Source of the DNA: Hyphomicrobiaceae bacterium
GTDB lineage: Bacteria > Pseudomonadota > Alphaproteobacteria > Rhizobiales > Hyphomicrobiaceae
Direction of reading: 5' to 3'
Assembly (NCBI GenBank): GCA_030655135.1
Contig: JAURWC010000084.1
Location: 423,002 to 487,001, forward strand
DNA length: 64,000 nt
The translations under genes were made by a program, and so were the position numbers. Positions 18,949 to 27,558 of this stretch are shown here, piece after piece (the stretch's first letter is position 1; every line of letters begins with the position of its first letter). Below the pieces are notes generated by a model, which was given only the letters and a program-made list of their open reading frames with translations, was not told the origin of the DNA and did no database searches.

Positions 18949-19391
18949 GGCGCCGCCCCCGCATGCCCGAGAACCGCCCATACCAGCGTTGCCACGTGCC
19001 AGATCAGAAAGAAAACCGCCGCTGCGTTGATGCAGAACACGCTTCCGCGCAGCTGCACATTGTCTGTCAGGCACTGCACGCCGCTGTGCAGGACGCGGCC
19101 CGCGAAAAACACCCAGGCCGCAATGATATCGCTCTCGGTGACCGTGCTCGTCGCGATCAGCACCGCTGCCGCGAAGTACGCGAACATTGGCAGTTCGAAC
19201 TGGTTACCCAGGTTGCGCTGAACGCGACGCGAGCGCGCCGCATCGCCGTTGGCCCGCGCATAGTCACTGACCTTGACCTCGCCCGCCATCACGGCGCCGA
19301 CGCGCTGGATCGTCAACACAACCAGCAGCACGCCGACAAGCGCGAAGTGCCCGAGAAACGGTACGAGAAATCGGGCAACCGTGTCGGTCAT
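18945..19391 (-). CDS. MAPEG family membrane protein (copy 2 of tandem pair)
   Basis: A 148-residue inner-membrane protein with four predicted helices (about 10-30, 62-80, 85-102, 118-142) and the family motif RRVQRNLGNQFELPMFAYFA after the first loop. MAPEG proteins include microsomal glutathione transferases and eicosanoid enzymes in eukaryotes; bacterial members are mostly uncharacterised. Both ends overlap neighbours by ATGA, so it is translationally coupled to the other MAPEG gene upstream and to the RsmB-type gene downstream. It is a diverged paralogue of the upstream gene, probably from tandem duplication. The substrate is unknown. Confidence 0.85.
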   Translation of the reverse strand: MTDTVARFLVPFLGHFALVGVLLVVLTIQRVGAVMAGEVKVSDYARANGDAARSRRVQRNLGNQFELPMFAYFAAAVLIATSTVTESDIIAAWVFFAGRVLHSGVQCLTDNVQLRGSVFCINAAAVFFLIWHVATLVWAVLGHAGAAP

Positions 19392-19822
19392 GATGCGGCG
19401 CCGGCCGCCATGATCACGTGCGCGGCGAACACCACCCACATGGCCAGGACCGAAAACACCGAACCGGCGAACGCGTAGAAGCGGTTCGGCACGTAGTTGC
19501 TGCTTGTGTGGATATACGCGTGCAGCGCCCGGAACACGACAAACGCCCAGGCCAGCACCACCAGTGGCAGCGACACCTGTCCCGTCACGATAGCCAACGC
19601 CACCACGACATAGAACAGCACCGGCATCTCGAACTGATTGCCGAACGCGTTGGAGATCTGCATCGTCCGCGCCGGCCAGTTCGATTGACCCAGCGCGATG
19701 TCGGCCATGCGCACGTCTTTGCGCTTCAGCGCGGAGGTCCGCGAGAACGCCATCGAGAACATCAGCACGAACGTCAACGCCACCTGTGCGAACACCGGCA
19801 GCAGAATGTCGAAATTGCTCAT
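19388..19822 (-). CDS. MAPEG family membrane protein (copy 1 of tandem pair)
   Basis: A 144-residue protein with four predicted membrane helices and the MAPEG motif ISNAFGNQFEMPVLFYVVVA near residue 58. It starts 9 nt after the guaB stop and overlaps the second MAPEG gene by ATGA, so it lies in one operon with guaB. Sequence and hydropathy pattern parallel those of the next gene. Tandem pairs could form mixed trimers, as MAPEG proteins are trimeric; this is inference. No catalytic residue pattern points to a specific reaction. Confidence 0.85.
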   Translation of the reverse strand: MSNFDILLPVFAQVALTFVLMFSMAFSRTSALKRKDVRMADIALGQSNWPARTMQISNAFGNQFEMPVLFYVVVALAIVTGQVSLPLVVLAWAFVVFRALHAYIHTSSNYVPNRFYAFAGSVFSVLAMWVVFAAHVIMAAGAAS

Positions 19823-19831
19823 CGCATGCCC

Positions 19832-21325
19832 CTACATGCTGCCGGGATAGTTGGGGCTCTCACGCGTGATCGCGACGCCGTGCGCATGGCTCTCGCGCAT
19901 TGACGCCGGCGAGATCCGGATGAACTCCGCTTTCTTGCGCAATTCCGCCAGCGTCTTGGATCCGAGATAGCCCATCGATGAGCGCAGCCCGCCCACCAGC
20001 TGGTGCAGCACCGCGTCCGCAGGCCCCTTGTAAGGCACCTGACCCTCAACGCCTTCCGGCACCAGCTTCAGCGTATCCTTCACTTCCTGCTGGAAGTAGC
20101 GGTCGGCCGAGCCGCGCGCCATCGCACCCACCGACCCCATGCCGCGATACGACTTGTAGGTGCGGCCCTGATACAGATACGTGTCGCCCGGGCTTTCGTC
20201 AGTGCCAGCCAGCAGCGAACCCACCATGACCACGTCCGCACCCGCCGCCAACGCCTTAGCGATGTCGCCCGAGAAGCGGATACCGCCGTCGGCGATGATC
20301 GGCGTATCGCGCTTGTGCGCGGCTTCGGCACAATTGATGATCGCCGTCAGCTGCGGCACGCCGACACCGGCCACGATGCGAGTGGTGCAGATCGAGCCTG
20401 GGCCGATGCCAACCTTCACCGCATCCGCGCCAGCATCGATCAGCGCGTTTGTGGCGTCCGCCGTGGCAACGTTGCCGGCGATCACCTGCACGCTGTTGGA
20501 CAGCTTCTTGATGCGCGTCACGGCATCCAGCACGCGCTTGGAATGTCCGTGTGCCGTATCGACCACGATCAGATCGCAACCGGCAGCGATCAACCGCTCC
20601 GTGCGTTCGAACCCGTCGGCGCCAACCGTCGTCGCCGCGGCAACGCGCAACCGGCCCTCCGCATCCTTGCAAGCATTCGGATGCTTCTGCGCCTTCTCGA
20701 TATCCTTGACGGTGATCAGGCCGACGCAGCGATAATCCTCATCCACCACCACCAGCTTTTCAATGCGATGTTGATGCAGCAGCCGCTTGGCCGCCTCCAT
20801 CTCGACGCTGCGCTTGGTGGTGATCAGCTTGTCCTTGGTCATCAGCTCGGAGACCGGCTGGTCCATGTTGCTGGCAAAACGCACATCGCGGTTGGTCAGG
20901 ATGCCGACGAGCTGGCCGTTCTTGCCGCCGCCGGCTGCGACGACCGGAATGCCCGAGATATTGTTGTCGGCCATGATCTGCAGCGCTTCGCGCAGTGTCT
21001 TGTGCGGCTCGATCGTGATCGGGTTGAGCACGATGCCGCTTTCGTACTTCTTCACCTGCGCGACCTGCCGCGCCTGCTCTTCTGGGTCGAGATTGCGGTG
21101 AATGACGCCGATACCGCCCGACTGGGCGACCGCGATGGCGAGCCTCGCCTCGGTCACCGTATCCATGGCCGCCGAAACGATCGGGATATTGATGGAAATG
21201 GAGCGCGTGATGCGCGTTGAAACATCGACCTCGCCCGGCATGACTTCGGACGCCGCGGGCACGAGCAACACGTCATCGAACGTGAGCGCCAGCCCGAAAT
21301 CGTTAACGATTGGGCTTTTGGCCAT
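19832..21325 (-). CDS. guaB: IMP dehydrogenase
   Basis: A 497-residue enzyme that oxidises IMP to XMP with NAD, the committed step of GMP synthesis. The barrel starts with [13 protein letters not shown], two CBS domains follow (about residues 95-215), and the catalytic loop is GPGSICTTR with the nucleophilic Cys near residue 307. The flap region has the [12 protein letters not shown] phosphate site. The start was set at ATG 21325, preceded by GAGGAGACC; a longer frame upstream has no support. It is the first gene of the minus-strand operon with the two MAPEG genes and the RsmB-type gene. The length is usual for the family. Confidence 0.96.
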   Translation of the reverse strand: MAKSPIVNDFGLALTFDDVLLVPAASEVMPGEVDVSTRITRSISINIPIVSAAMDTVTEARLAIAVAQSGGIGVIHRNLDPEEQARQVAQVKKYESGIVLNPITIEPHKTLREALQIMADNNISGIPVVAAGGGKNGQLVGILTNRDVRFASNMDQPVSELMTKDKLITTKRSVEMEAAKRLLHQHRIEKLVVVDEDYRCVGLITVKDIEKAQKHPNACKDAEGRLRVAAATTVGADGFERTERLIAAGCDLIVVDTAHGHSKRVLDAVTRIKKLSNSVQVIAGNVATADATNALIDAGADAVKVGIGPGSICTTRIVAGVGVPQLTAIINCAEAAHKRDTPIIADGGIRFSGDIAKALAAGADVVMVGSLLAGTDESPGDTYLYQGRTYKSYRGMGSVGAMARGSADRYFQQEVKDTLKLVPEGVEGQVPYKGPADAVLHQLVGGLRSSMGYLGSKTLAELRKKAEFIRISPASMRESHAHGVAITRESPNYPGSM

Positions 21326-21571
21326 GGGGCAGGTCTCCTCGGGCTGGATGTGACGGATCGCGCCGCGGGAATCACGCGGCGGGATCAAGTCGCCCGGCAT
21401 ATAGCAGGGGACCGCCCCGGATGGAAGGGCGGCAGATTGCACCGGCCTCAAGGCCCGCAATATCGCCGTTCCTGCCCACTCCACCCCAAGCCGTGGCGCT
21501 TTAGCCACGCCGGGCGCGAACCTTTTGCCCTAGTCTCCGTTCACCAAAAAAGCACGGCGAGGGGACTTCAG

Positions 21572-23506
21572 ATGGCGGACACGGGCACGGGCACAACGAC
21601 GCTCTCAGGCTGGGCGCGCATTTCCGACTATCTGTTCGGCCGCAACACCCTGATCGGCATTGCCTCGTTCATGCTGCTGATCATCGCCGGGTATGCCACT
21701 TGGCATGGCATGCGCGACTTCATCGTCGGCGTGTCCAGCACGCCGGTGACCCAGGGCGAAGGCCTCTCCATCTCCAACGACGTGCTCGTCATCGCCGTCG
21801 TCGTTGCCCTCACATTCCTCATGTGGCTCGCCCTGCGCGAGACCTTCGGCGCCCAGCGTCGCATTACCGAGCGCCTGATCACGTTCCCGCTCTACTTGTT
21901 CCTGGCGCTGTGGTCGATCGGCTTCGGCTACGGCTTCTGGTGGAGCCTGATCGCCGGCGAAGAGGCAACCCGCACCGGTCTCTCTGGTCTGCAGGAAGAC
22001 GCGCGCGACGCCGGCAGCGTCGTTTCCGCCCGCCTCGAAGCCGTACGCCTGCAGCTCGACAGCGTCGTCAACTGGTCGGAAAGCCAGATGCAGCGCGAGG
22101 AAACGTCCGGCGGCAGCTGCGGCACCAGCTCAGGCGCCGGCCGCGGTCCCCTCTATAACGCACGCCGCAGCGTGCGCGATGGCGTTGCAAACCTGCGCGA
22201 CGGCTTTACCCGATCATGGCTGCAGCCCGTCCAGGCCGATATCGAACTGCTGCAGCAGAGCGTAGCGGGCCTGCAAGGCACCAGCGTTGAGGAACGCCAG
22301 AAGCAGTTCGAGGCCAAGGCCTCGGAAATCCGCGGCAAGGCACGCTCCATCGCCGCCCGTTCCAACGAACTTGGCAAGTCCACCGCAACCGAGATGCGCT
22401 CGCTGGCGGCCTCCGTTTCCACCGAGCCCGGCAGATCCGGCTCCTCCTGCTACGACCCGACGCTGGCCGAGCGACTGAAACAGGCCGCCGACCAGGCCGA
22501 TCAGCCCGCCCAGCTCAAGCTACGCGAAGCCGTGTTCAACGAAGGCCCGGCCGGCGTCGCCAATGCCATCAAGAAGCTGTGGGAGAACATCGGCGCCTAC
22601 ATGTCGAGCCTCGTCAGCTACGTGTTTTCTGGAGGACAGGAATCCGGCGATCACACGACCAGCGGCGAACCGATCACCGGACGCGACATGATTGCGTTGC
22701 TGGCCACCATCGGCATCGACATCGGCCTGCTTGCTCTTGCCGCCCTTACGCCGTCAGCCGCCGGCCCCGTACGCGAGGACGGCCTGGCCGCTACGCAATC
22801 TGAAATTCACCTGCCGAACGAGGCGGTGATCCAGCATCTAACCACTGCCATGGAGACCGCGATCGACCGCGCGCCCGGGGTCAGTTTCGAATGGATCCGA
22901 CGACATTTCATCCATCACGGGGGCTCGTCATACTTCGTGATCCCGAACCTCTACAATGTCACCGACAACGAGGAGGAAGAGCGCCGTGCCCTGGCGATGA
23001 ACCAGCTCGCCGGCGTGTTCGACGATCTCAAGCTCGTCGTCGCGTTGTCAGAGAAAGAACTGAAACGGTTCGGTGACGAAGAGCGGCGCCACAGCTTCTC
23101 CGACCTCAACGCCTATCGCGGCCAGAACGACGCCGCCCAGCCTGACAACGGCGAGACCCACAGCCTTTGGCAAAAGACGTTCGGCGGTAAGAAGCCTGAG
23201 GCAGTAGCAGTCGAAGTCGCGCCGACGGGAGACGACACTGCGCCACGCCTGCGCAATCACGGCCTGTTGTCGAAGGCCCAGCGCACGCTCGACATCGCCA
23301 AATGGAGCCCGAAAGCGCAAAGCGACGTGGAGATCTTCCGCCTCGTCGACACGGAGGGCCTGACGCCTCTGCTGACCGTGCTGAACAAGGCATCGCTGGC
23401 CAAGGGCTCGCCCAAGCGTCCGATCGAGGCCGAGGGCCCCGCCCAGGGCGGTGCGCTTGGCGAACCGCAGCGCGCGATCGGCGACTATCGCACCGACAAG
23501 ACTTAG
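21572..23506 (+). CDS. Large membrane protein of unknown function
   Basis: A 644-residue protein not recognised from any named family. Three hydrophobic helices lie near the N-terminus (about 24-45, 68-88, 108-130). A long region (about 140-360) follows, predicted to be periplasmic and partly coiled coil, with a few Cys residues. A fourth helix lies at about 370-395, and a cytoplasmic C-terminal half (about 400-644) carries acidic and charged segments. ATG 21572 has GCGAGGGG upstream, and the longer frame before it is non-coding. It is divergent from guaB and stands alone. The layout resembles a sensor or scaffold, but there is no kinase, GGDEF or receiver motif. Confidence 0.72.
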   Translation: MADTGTGTTTLSGWARISDYLFGRNTLIGIASFMLLIIAGYATWHGMRDFIVGVSSTPVTQGEGLSISNDVLVIAVVVALTFLMWLALRETFGAQRRITERLITFPLYLFLALWSIGFGYGFWWSLIAGEEATRTGLSGLQEDARDAGSVVSARLEAVRLQLDSVVNWSESQMQREETSGGSCGTSSGAGRGPLYNARRSVRDGVANLRDGFTRSWLQPVQADIELLQQSVAGLQGTSVEERQKQFEAKASEIRGKARSIAARSNELGKSTATEMRSLAASVSTEPGRSGSSCYDPTLAERLKQAADQADQPAQLKLREAVFNEGPAGVANAIKKLWENIGAYMSSLVSYVFSGGQESGDHTTSGEPITGRDMIALLATIGIDIGLLALAALTPSAAGPVREDGLAATQSEIHLPNEAVIQHLTTAMETAIDRAPGVSFEWIRRHFIHHGGSSYFVIPNLYNVTDNEEEERRALAMNQLAGVFDDLKLVVALSEKELKRFGDEERRHSFSDLNAYRGQNDAAQPDNGETHSLWQKTFGGKKPEAVAVEVAPTGDDTAPRLRNHGLLSKAQRTLDIAKWSPKAQSDVEIFRLVDTEGLTPLLTVLNKASLAKGSPKRPIEAEGPAQGGALGEPQRAIGDYRTDKT

Positions 23507-23622
23507 TCCGCAGCTGAGACAAACGCTGCGGTGTTGATGACGCGTCGCTAGGCTTCGCGAATGGCGCTGGCGCGGCTAGACTGATCGCGCGACCAGATTC
23601 GTGACGCGCAAGGATTTACAGC

Positions 23623-24657
23623 ATCACGCCTACATCCATCACGATTGCCGGCGCTGGTAGCGTCGGTTGCTATGTCGGCGGCTGCCTCGCGCTAGCGGGC
23701 CGGGATGTCACCCTGCTCGGCCGCCCAGACCTGATGCACGCCATCACCGTCAACGGCCTGCGCATCACGGATCGCGACGGCCGCGACGCCACCCTTGCAC
23801 CCGGCCGCATCACGACGACGACCGATCCCGCCACCGCATTGCGCGACGCCACGCTCGTGCTCGTCACCGTGAAAAGCAATGCGACCCCCGTAATGGCGCA
23901 CCTCATCGCCCGCCATACGGCACCGGGAGAAACCGTCGTCAGCTTGCAGAACGGCACGAGCAATGCGGCAACGCTGCAGCGCATACTGGGTACCACCGCG
24001 CGCGTTGTGCCCGGCATGGTGCCCTTCAACATCCTGCAATCGCGCGACGCCGGCGACATTCCCCACATGCATCGCGCAACCAGCGGCCGCATCCGCGTGG
24101 CAGCCGGGATGCCGAGCCTCGTCTCCACGCTCGACATACCCGGCATGCGGACAGCCGCGCATCGCGACATGACGGCGGTCGCATGGGGCAAGCTGATCCT
24201 CAACCTCAACAACGCACTCAATGCCCTGTCTGGCCTCACGCTGCAGCAGCAGCTGGCCGACCGCCGCTGGCGCCTGATCCTTGCCGCTCAGGCCGATGAA
24301 GCCCTGGCCGCCCTCCATGCCACCGGCATCAAGCCCGCCCGCATCGACCGCACCAGCCCCAACCTGATGCCTTTCGGGCTTCGGCTTCCCAACGCGCTTT
24401 TCAAACTCGCCTCTGCCGCAGCGCCGGCGATCGATCCGCAGGCACGCTCTTCGATGTGGGAAGATCTGGATCGCCGCCGCCCCACCGAGATCGCGCACCT
24501 GCAAGGCGCCATCATCGATCTCGCGGCGAAAGCCGGCACGCACGCCGCCATGAACGCGCGGGTGCACGATCTCATCCGCGCCGCAGAAGCGGCACGCCAA
24601 GGCGCCCCCGGCCTGACGCCGGAAGATGTCGCGGGCAATATCGTGAAACTAGACTGA
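23623..24657 (+). CDS. 2-dehydropantoate 2-reductase-like protein, no canonical start codon
   Basis: A ketopantoate reductase (PanE/ApbA)-type protein. The N-terminal Rossmann motif TIAGAGSVGCYVGG, essential for NADP binding, lies at 23641-23682, upstream of the first in-frame ATG (23734). An in-frame TGA at 23602 bounds the frame. Between them there is no ATG, GTG or TTG; the best start is an ATC at 23623, 8 nt after AAGGA, giving M/I-T-P-T-S-I-T-I-A-G. The rest has the KSNATPVMAHL and SLQNGTSNAATL segments and the C-terminal helical domain. Possible causes are a non-standard start, a point mutation or a sequencing error. The FAD dehydrogenase follows after 18 nt. Whether it makes pantoate is not certain. 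Confidence 0.8.
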   Translation: MTPTSITIAGAGSVGCYVGGCLALAGRDVTLLGRPDLMHAITVNGLRITDRDGRDATLAPGRITTTTDPATALRDATLVLVTVKSNATPVMAHLIARHTAPGETVVSLQNGTSNAATLQRILGTTARVVPGMVPFNILQSRDAGDIPHMHRATSGRIRVAAGMPSLVSTLDIPGMRTAAHRDMTAVAWGKLILNLNNALNALSGLTLQQQLADRRWRLILAAQADEALAALHATGIKPARIDRTSPNLMPFGLRLPNALFKLASAAAPAIDPQARSSMWEDLDRRRPTEIAHLQGAIIDLAAKAGTHAAMNARVHDLIRAAEAARQGAPGLTPEDVAGNIVKLD

Positions 24658-24675
24658 CGGCACGACGGGGGCACG

Positions 24676-26334
24676 ATGGACGCGGACGTCATTATCGTCG
24701 GAGCCGGCCTCGCCGGGCTCACTGCCGCCGTCGAACTGACGGACGCCGGCCGCAAGGTCATCCTCGTCGACCAGGAACCCGAACAGTCTCTCGGCGGCCA
24801 GGCCTTCTGGTCGCTCGGCGGCATCTTCCTCGTCAATACGCCCGAGCAGCGACGCCCCTGGCTGCGCATCAAGGATAGCTTCGATCTCGCCTGGAACGAC
24901 TGGGTCGCCACCGCCGGCTTCGATCGCGAGGAGGATCACTGGCCGCGCGAATGGGCCCGCGCCTACGTCGAATTTGCCTCCGGCGAAAAGCGCGCCTGGA
25001 TGCACCAGCTAGGCCACCGCTTTCTCAAGCTGGTTGGCTGGCCCGAACGTGGCGGCCACGGCGCCAACGGCCCCGGCAATACCGTGCCCCGTTTCCACAT
25101 CACCTGGGGTGCGGGTCCGGGCGTGCTTGAACCGTTCGTTTTCCGCGCCGAGGAAGCCCGCAAGCGCGGCCTGCTGACCTACAAATTCCGCCACCGCGTC
25201 GATCAACTGGACGTCACCGACGGCGCAGTCACCGGCATCTCCGGCGCAATCCTGGAGCCGAGCGACGTCGACCGGGGCAAACCCAGCTCACGCGCCGAAG
25301 TCACAAGCTTCAAGCTGAGCGCGTCGGCGGTCCTGGTCACCAGCGGCGGCATCGGCGGCAACCACGATCTGGTGCGCGCCAACTGGCCCAAGCGCATCGG
25401 CCCACCCCCCGTGCGCATGCTGTCCGGCGTGCCCGACTACGTCGATGGCCGCATGCTGGCGATCTCGGAAACGGCCGGCGGCCGTGTCATCAATCGCGAT
25501 CGCATGTGGCACTACGTCGAAGGCCTGGAAAACTGGGACTCGATCTGGACGCGTCACGGCATCCGCATCCTGCCGGGCCCTTCATCCCTCTGGCTCGACG
25601 CCACCGGCAAGCGACTGCCGGTGCCCTATCTACCCGGCTACGATACGCTCGGCACATTGCACCACCTGCGCCAGACCGGCTTCGATCATTCCTGGTTCAT
25701 CCTGACGCGCAAGGTCATCGAAAAGGAATTCGCTCTCTCCGGTTCTGAACAGAACGTGGCGCTTACTCGCAAGAGCATCACGGTGATGACCAACCTGTTG
25801 AGCACGCGTATCCCCGTCGCAGTACAGGCCTTCATGGATCACGGCGCCGACTTCATCATCGAAAAAGATGTCGGCCAACTCGCGCGCCGCATGAACGAAC
25901 TGACCGGCGAAACCCTGATCGACCCGGCCAAACTGTTGCGCGAGATCGAAGCCCGCGATGCCCAGCTGGATCACCCCTACTGCAAGGACCTGCAGATCAA
26001 CGCCATCCGCAATGCGCACGCCTACTTCGGCGATCACGTCGCGCGTGCCGCCAAGTTGCACAAATTTCTTGATCCGGCTGCCGGCCCCTTGATCGCCGTC
26101 CGCCTCAGCATTTTAACGCGCAAGAGCTTGGGCGGCCTGCAGACAGACCTGTCAGGCTCCGTGCTGCGTGGGGACGGCAATCGCGTGCCGGGCCTTTACG
26201 CAGCAGGTGAAGTTGCCGGCTTCGGTGGCGGCGGCATGCACGGCTACCGCGCGCTGGAAGGCACATTCCTGGGCGGCTGTCTTTTTTCCGGCCGCACCGC
26301 CGCGCGCGGCATCGGCGAAACGCTCAAGGACTGA
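24676..26334 (+). CDS. FAD-binding dehydrogenase, ketosteroid-dehydrogenase related
   Basis: A 552-residue flavoprotein. The N-terminal dinucleotide fold is VIIVGAGLAGLTAAVEL (about residues 5-21), with the second FAD contact SLGGQAFWSLGG near 37-48. The C-terminal FAD segment is GLYAAGEVAGFGGGGMHG near residue 505. The family is related to 3-ketosteroid dehydrogenases and fumarate reductase flavoproteins and is usually annotated simply as FAD-binding dehydrogenase. No signal peptide is present. It begins 18 nt after the PanE-like gene and overlaps the convergent peroxidase gene by 11 nt at the 3' end. The substrate is unknown. Confidence 0.85.
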   Translation: MDADVIIVGAGLAGLTAAVELTDAGRKVILVDQEPEQSLGGQAFWSLGGIFLVNTPEQRRPWLRIKDSFDLAWNDWVATAGFDREEDHWPREWARAYVEFASGEKRAWMHQLGHRFLKLVGWPERGGHGANGPGNTVPRFHITWGAGPGVLEPFVFRAEEARKRGLLTYKFRHRVDQLDVTDGAVTGISGAILEPSDVDRGKPSSRAEVTSFKLSASAVLVTSGGIGGNHDLVRANWPKRIGPPPVRMLSGVPDYVDGRMLAISETAGGRVINRDRMWHYVEGLENWDSIWTRHGIRILPGPSSLWLDATGKRLPVPYLPGYDTLGTLHHLRQTGFDHSWFILTRKVIEKEFALSGSEQNVALTRKSITVMTNLLSTRIPVAVQAFMDHGADFIIEKDVGQLARRMNELTGETLIDPAKLLREIEARDAQLDHPYCKDLQINAIRNAHAYFGDHVARAAKLHKFLDPAAGPLIAVRLSILTRKSLGGLQTDLSGSVLRGDGNRVPGLYAAGEVAGFGGGGMHGYRALEGTFLGGCLFSGRTAARGIGETLKD

Positions 26335-27448
26335 TCCGCGGCGCCGCCGTTTTGGCCTCAGCAGCCAGTGGCTGCACGTTGTCGCCGGTCAGACTTTCAA
26401 GAAACGCTACGAGATCGGCGATCTCCCGGTCGTCCAATCCCAGCGGCTTGATTGCAGGATCGAGATTGCCAACAGCGCCACCGCCCGCATTGTAGAAGCG
26501 GACGACATCGCCAAGTGTCGCGATCGCGCCGTTGTGCATGTACGGTGCCGTCAACGCCACGTTGCGCAACGTCGGCGTGCGAAATCGATAGAGATCGGCC
26601 GGGTTTTGCGTGACCTCGTGCCGCCCGCGATCCCCCGCAGCAGCAAAGTCGATCGTTGCGCTGCCGCTCCGTGACGCGACCTGCACACCCCCGCCTGCGG
26701 TTATGCCAGCAGCGGCTCCCGTATTGTGCATCGCGTTGTCCGTGAACAGCGCCGATGTCTCCCCAACAAGGTGGCAGCCTGTACAGCCGGCCTTGCCCGA
26801 GAACAACACGAAGCCTCGTTTCGCATCATCGCCCAGCACATCGCCCTCGCCACCAAACCTCCAACGGTCGAATGGCGCGTTGGCGGACGCAAGCGTGCGT
26901 TGGTAGGCGGCAAGCGCCGCTCCGACGCGGGCCATACTCGCTTCCTCTCCAAACACGTCGCGGAAAGCGCGCACGTATTCGGGCACCGACGCAAGCCGCT
27001 GCTCGAATGCCTCGAACGTCCCATTGGCCATTTCATTGCTGTCCAGCAGTGGCGTCAGTACCTGCGTTTCCAGCGAAGGCGCTGCACCGTCGTGCATCAG
27101 GGGCGCTGCGAGCCCGACGTTCAGCAATGTAGGCGCGTTCCGCCGCAGCGGCCGGCCGTTGCGGCCGTCAGGCGTCGCGCGCTCGTTATCCGTGAAGCCC
27201 TGCTCCGGCTTGTGGCAGGTGGCACACGACATTTTTCCGCTAACCGATAGCCGCACGTCGGAAAACAAACGCCGGCCAAGCTCCGCAGCCCCAGCCGCGT
27301 CAGGCTTTGATGTTGCTGCCGAGGGCAACCCAAGCGGGAGCGATGGAGAACGTGCACCAGTGCCATAAACCCAAGCTGCCGCGACGATTGCGGTAACAAT
27401 CAAAGCCCTTGGCCAAACCAGTCGGATGCAGTCAGCTCGCATGTTCAT
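26324..27448 (-). CDS. Di-haem cytochrome c peroxidase family protein
   Basis: A 374-residue secreted protein with an N-terminal membrane anchor or signal (about 12-30) and two c-type haem motifs, CATCH near residue 76 and CTGCH near residue 223. Methionine and histidine residues in APLMHDG and APYMHNG could serve as distal ligands or gating residues. The layout matches bacterial di-haem peroxidases and the related MauG group, which act in the periplasm and take electrons from small cytochromes. Its 3' end overlaps the FAD dehydrogenase gene by 11 nt. It is not next to a methylamine dehydrogenase cluster here, so the MauG role is not supported. Confidence 0.88.
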   Translation of the reverse strand: MNMRADCIRLVWPRALIVTAIVAAAWVYGTGARSPSLPLGLPSAATSKPDAAGAAELGRRLFSDVRLSVSGKMSCATCHKPEQGFTDNERATPDGRNGRPLRRNAPTLLNVGLAAPLMHDGAAPSLETQVLTPLLDSNEMANGTFEAFEQRLASVPEYVRAFRDVFGEEASMARVGAALAAYQRTLASANAPFDRWRFGGEGDVLGDDAKRGFVLFSGKAGCTGCHLVGETSALFTDNAMHNTGAAAGITAGGGVQVASRSGSATIDFAAAGDRGRHEVTQNPADLYRFRTPTLRNVALTAPYMHNGAIATLGDVVRFYNAGGGAVGNLDPAIKPLGLDDREIADLVAFLESLTGDNVQPLAAEAKTAAPRISP

Positions 27449-27558
27449 TGTCTAGAAAGTATCTCAACCAATTGCATTGAGCGCTTCTTAAAACAGACGC
27501 GCTATAATCCGTGCAAAGACCTTCAGTCAAACAGCGCAAACCCCCATAGAGCCCCGCA

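Noticed and set aside
26324..27448. MauG identity for the di-haem peroxidase
   Set aside because: No methylamine dehydrogenase genes lie nearby and the general di-haem peroxidase layout explains the sequence.
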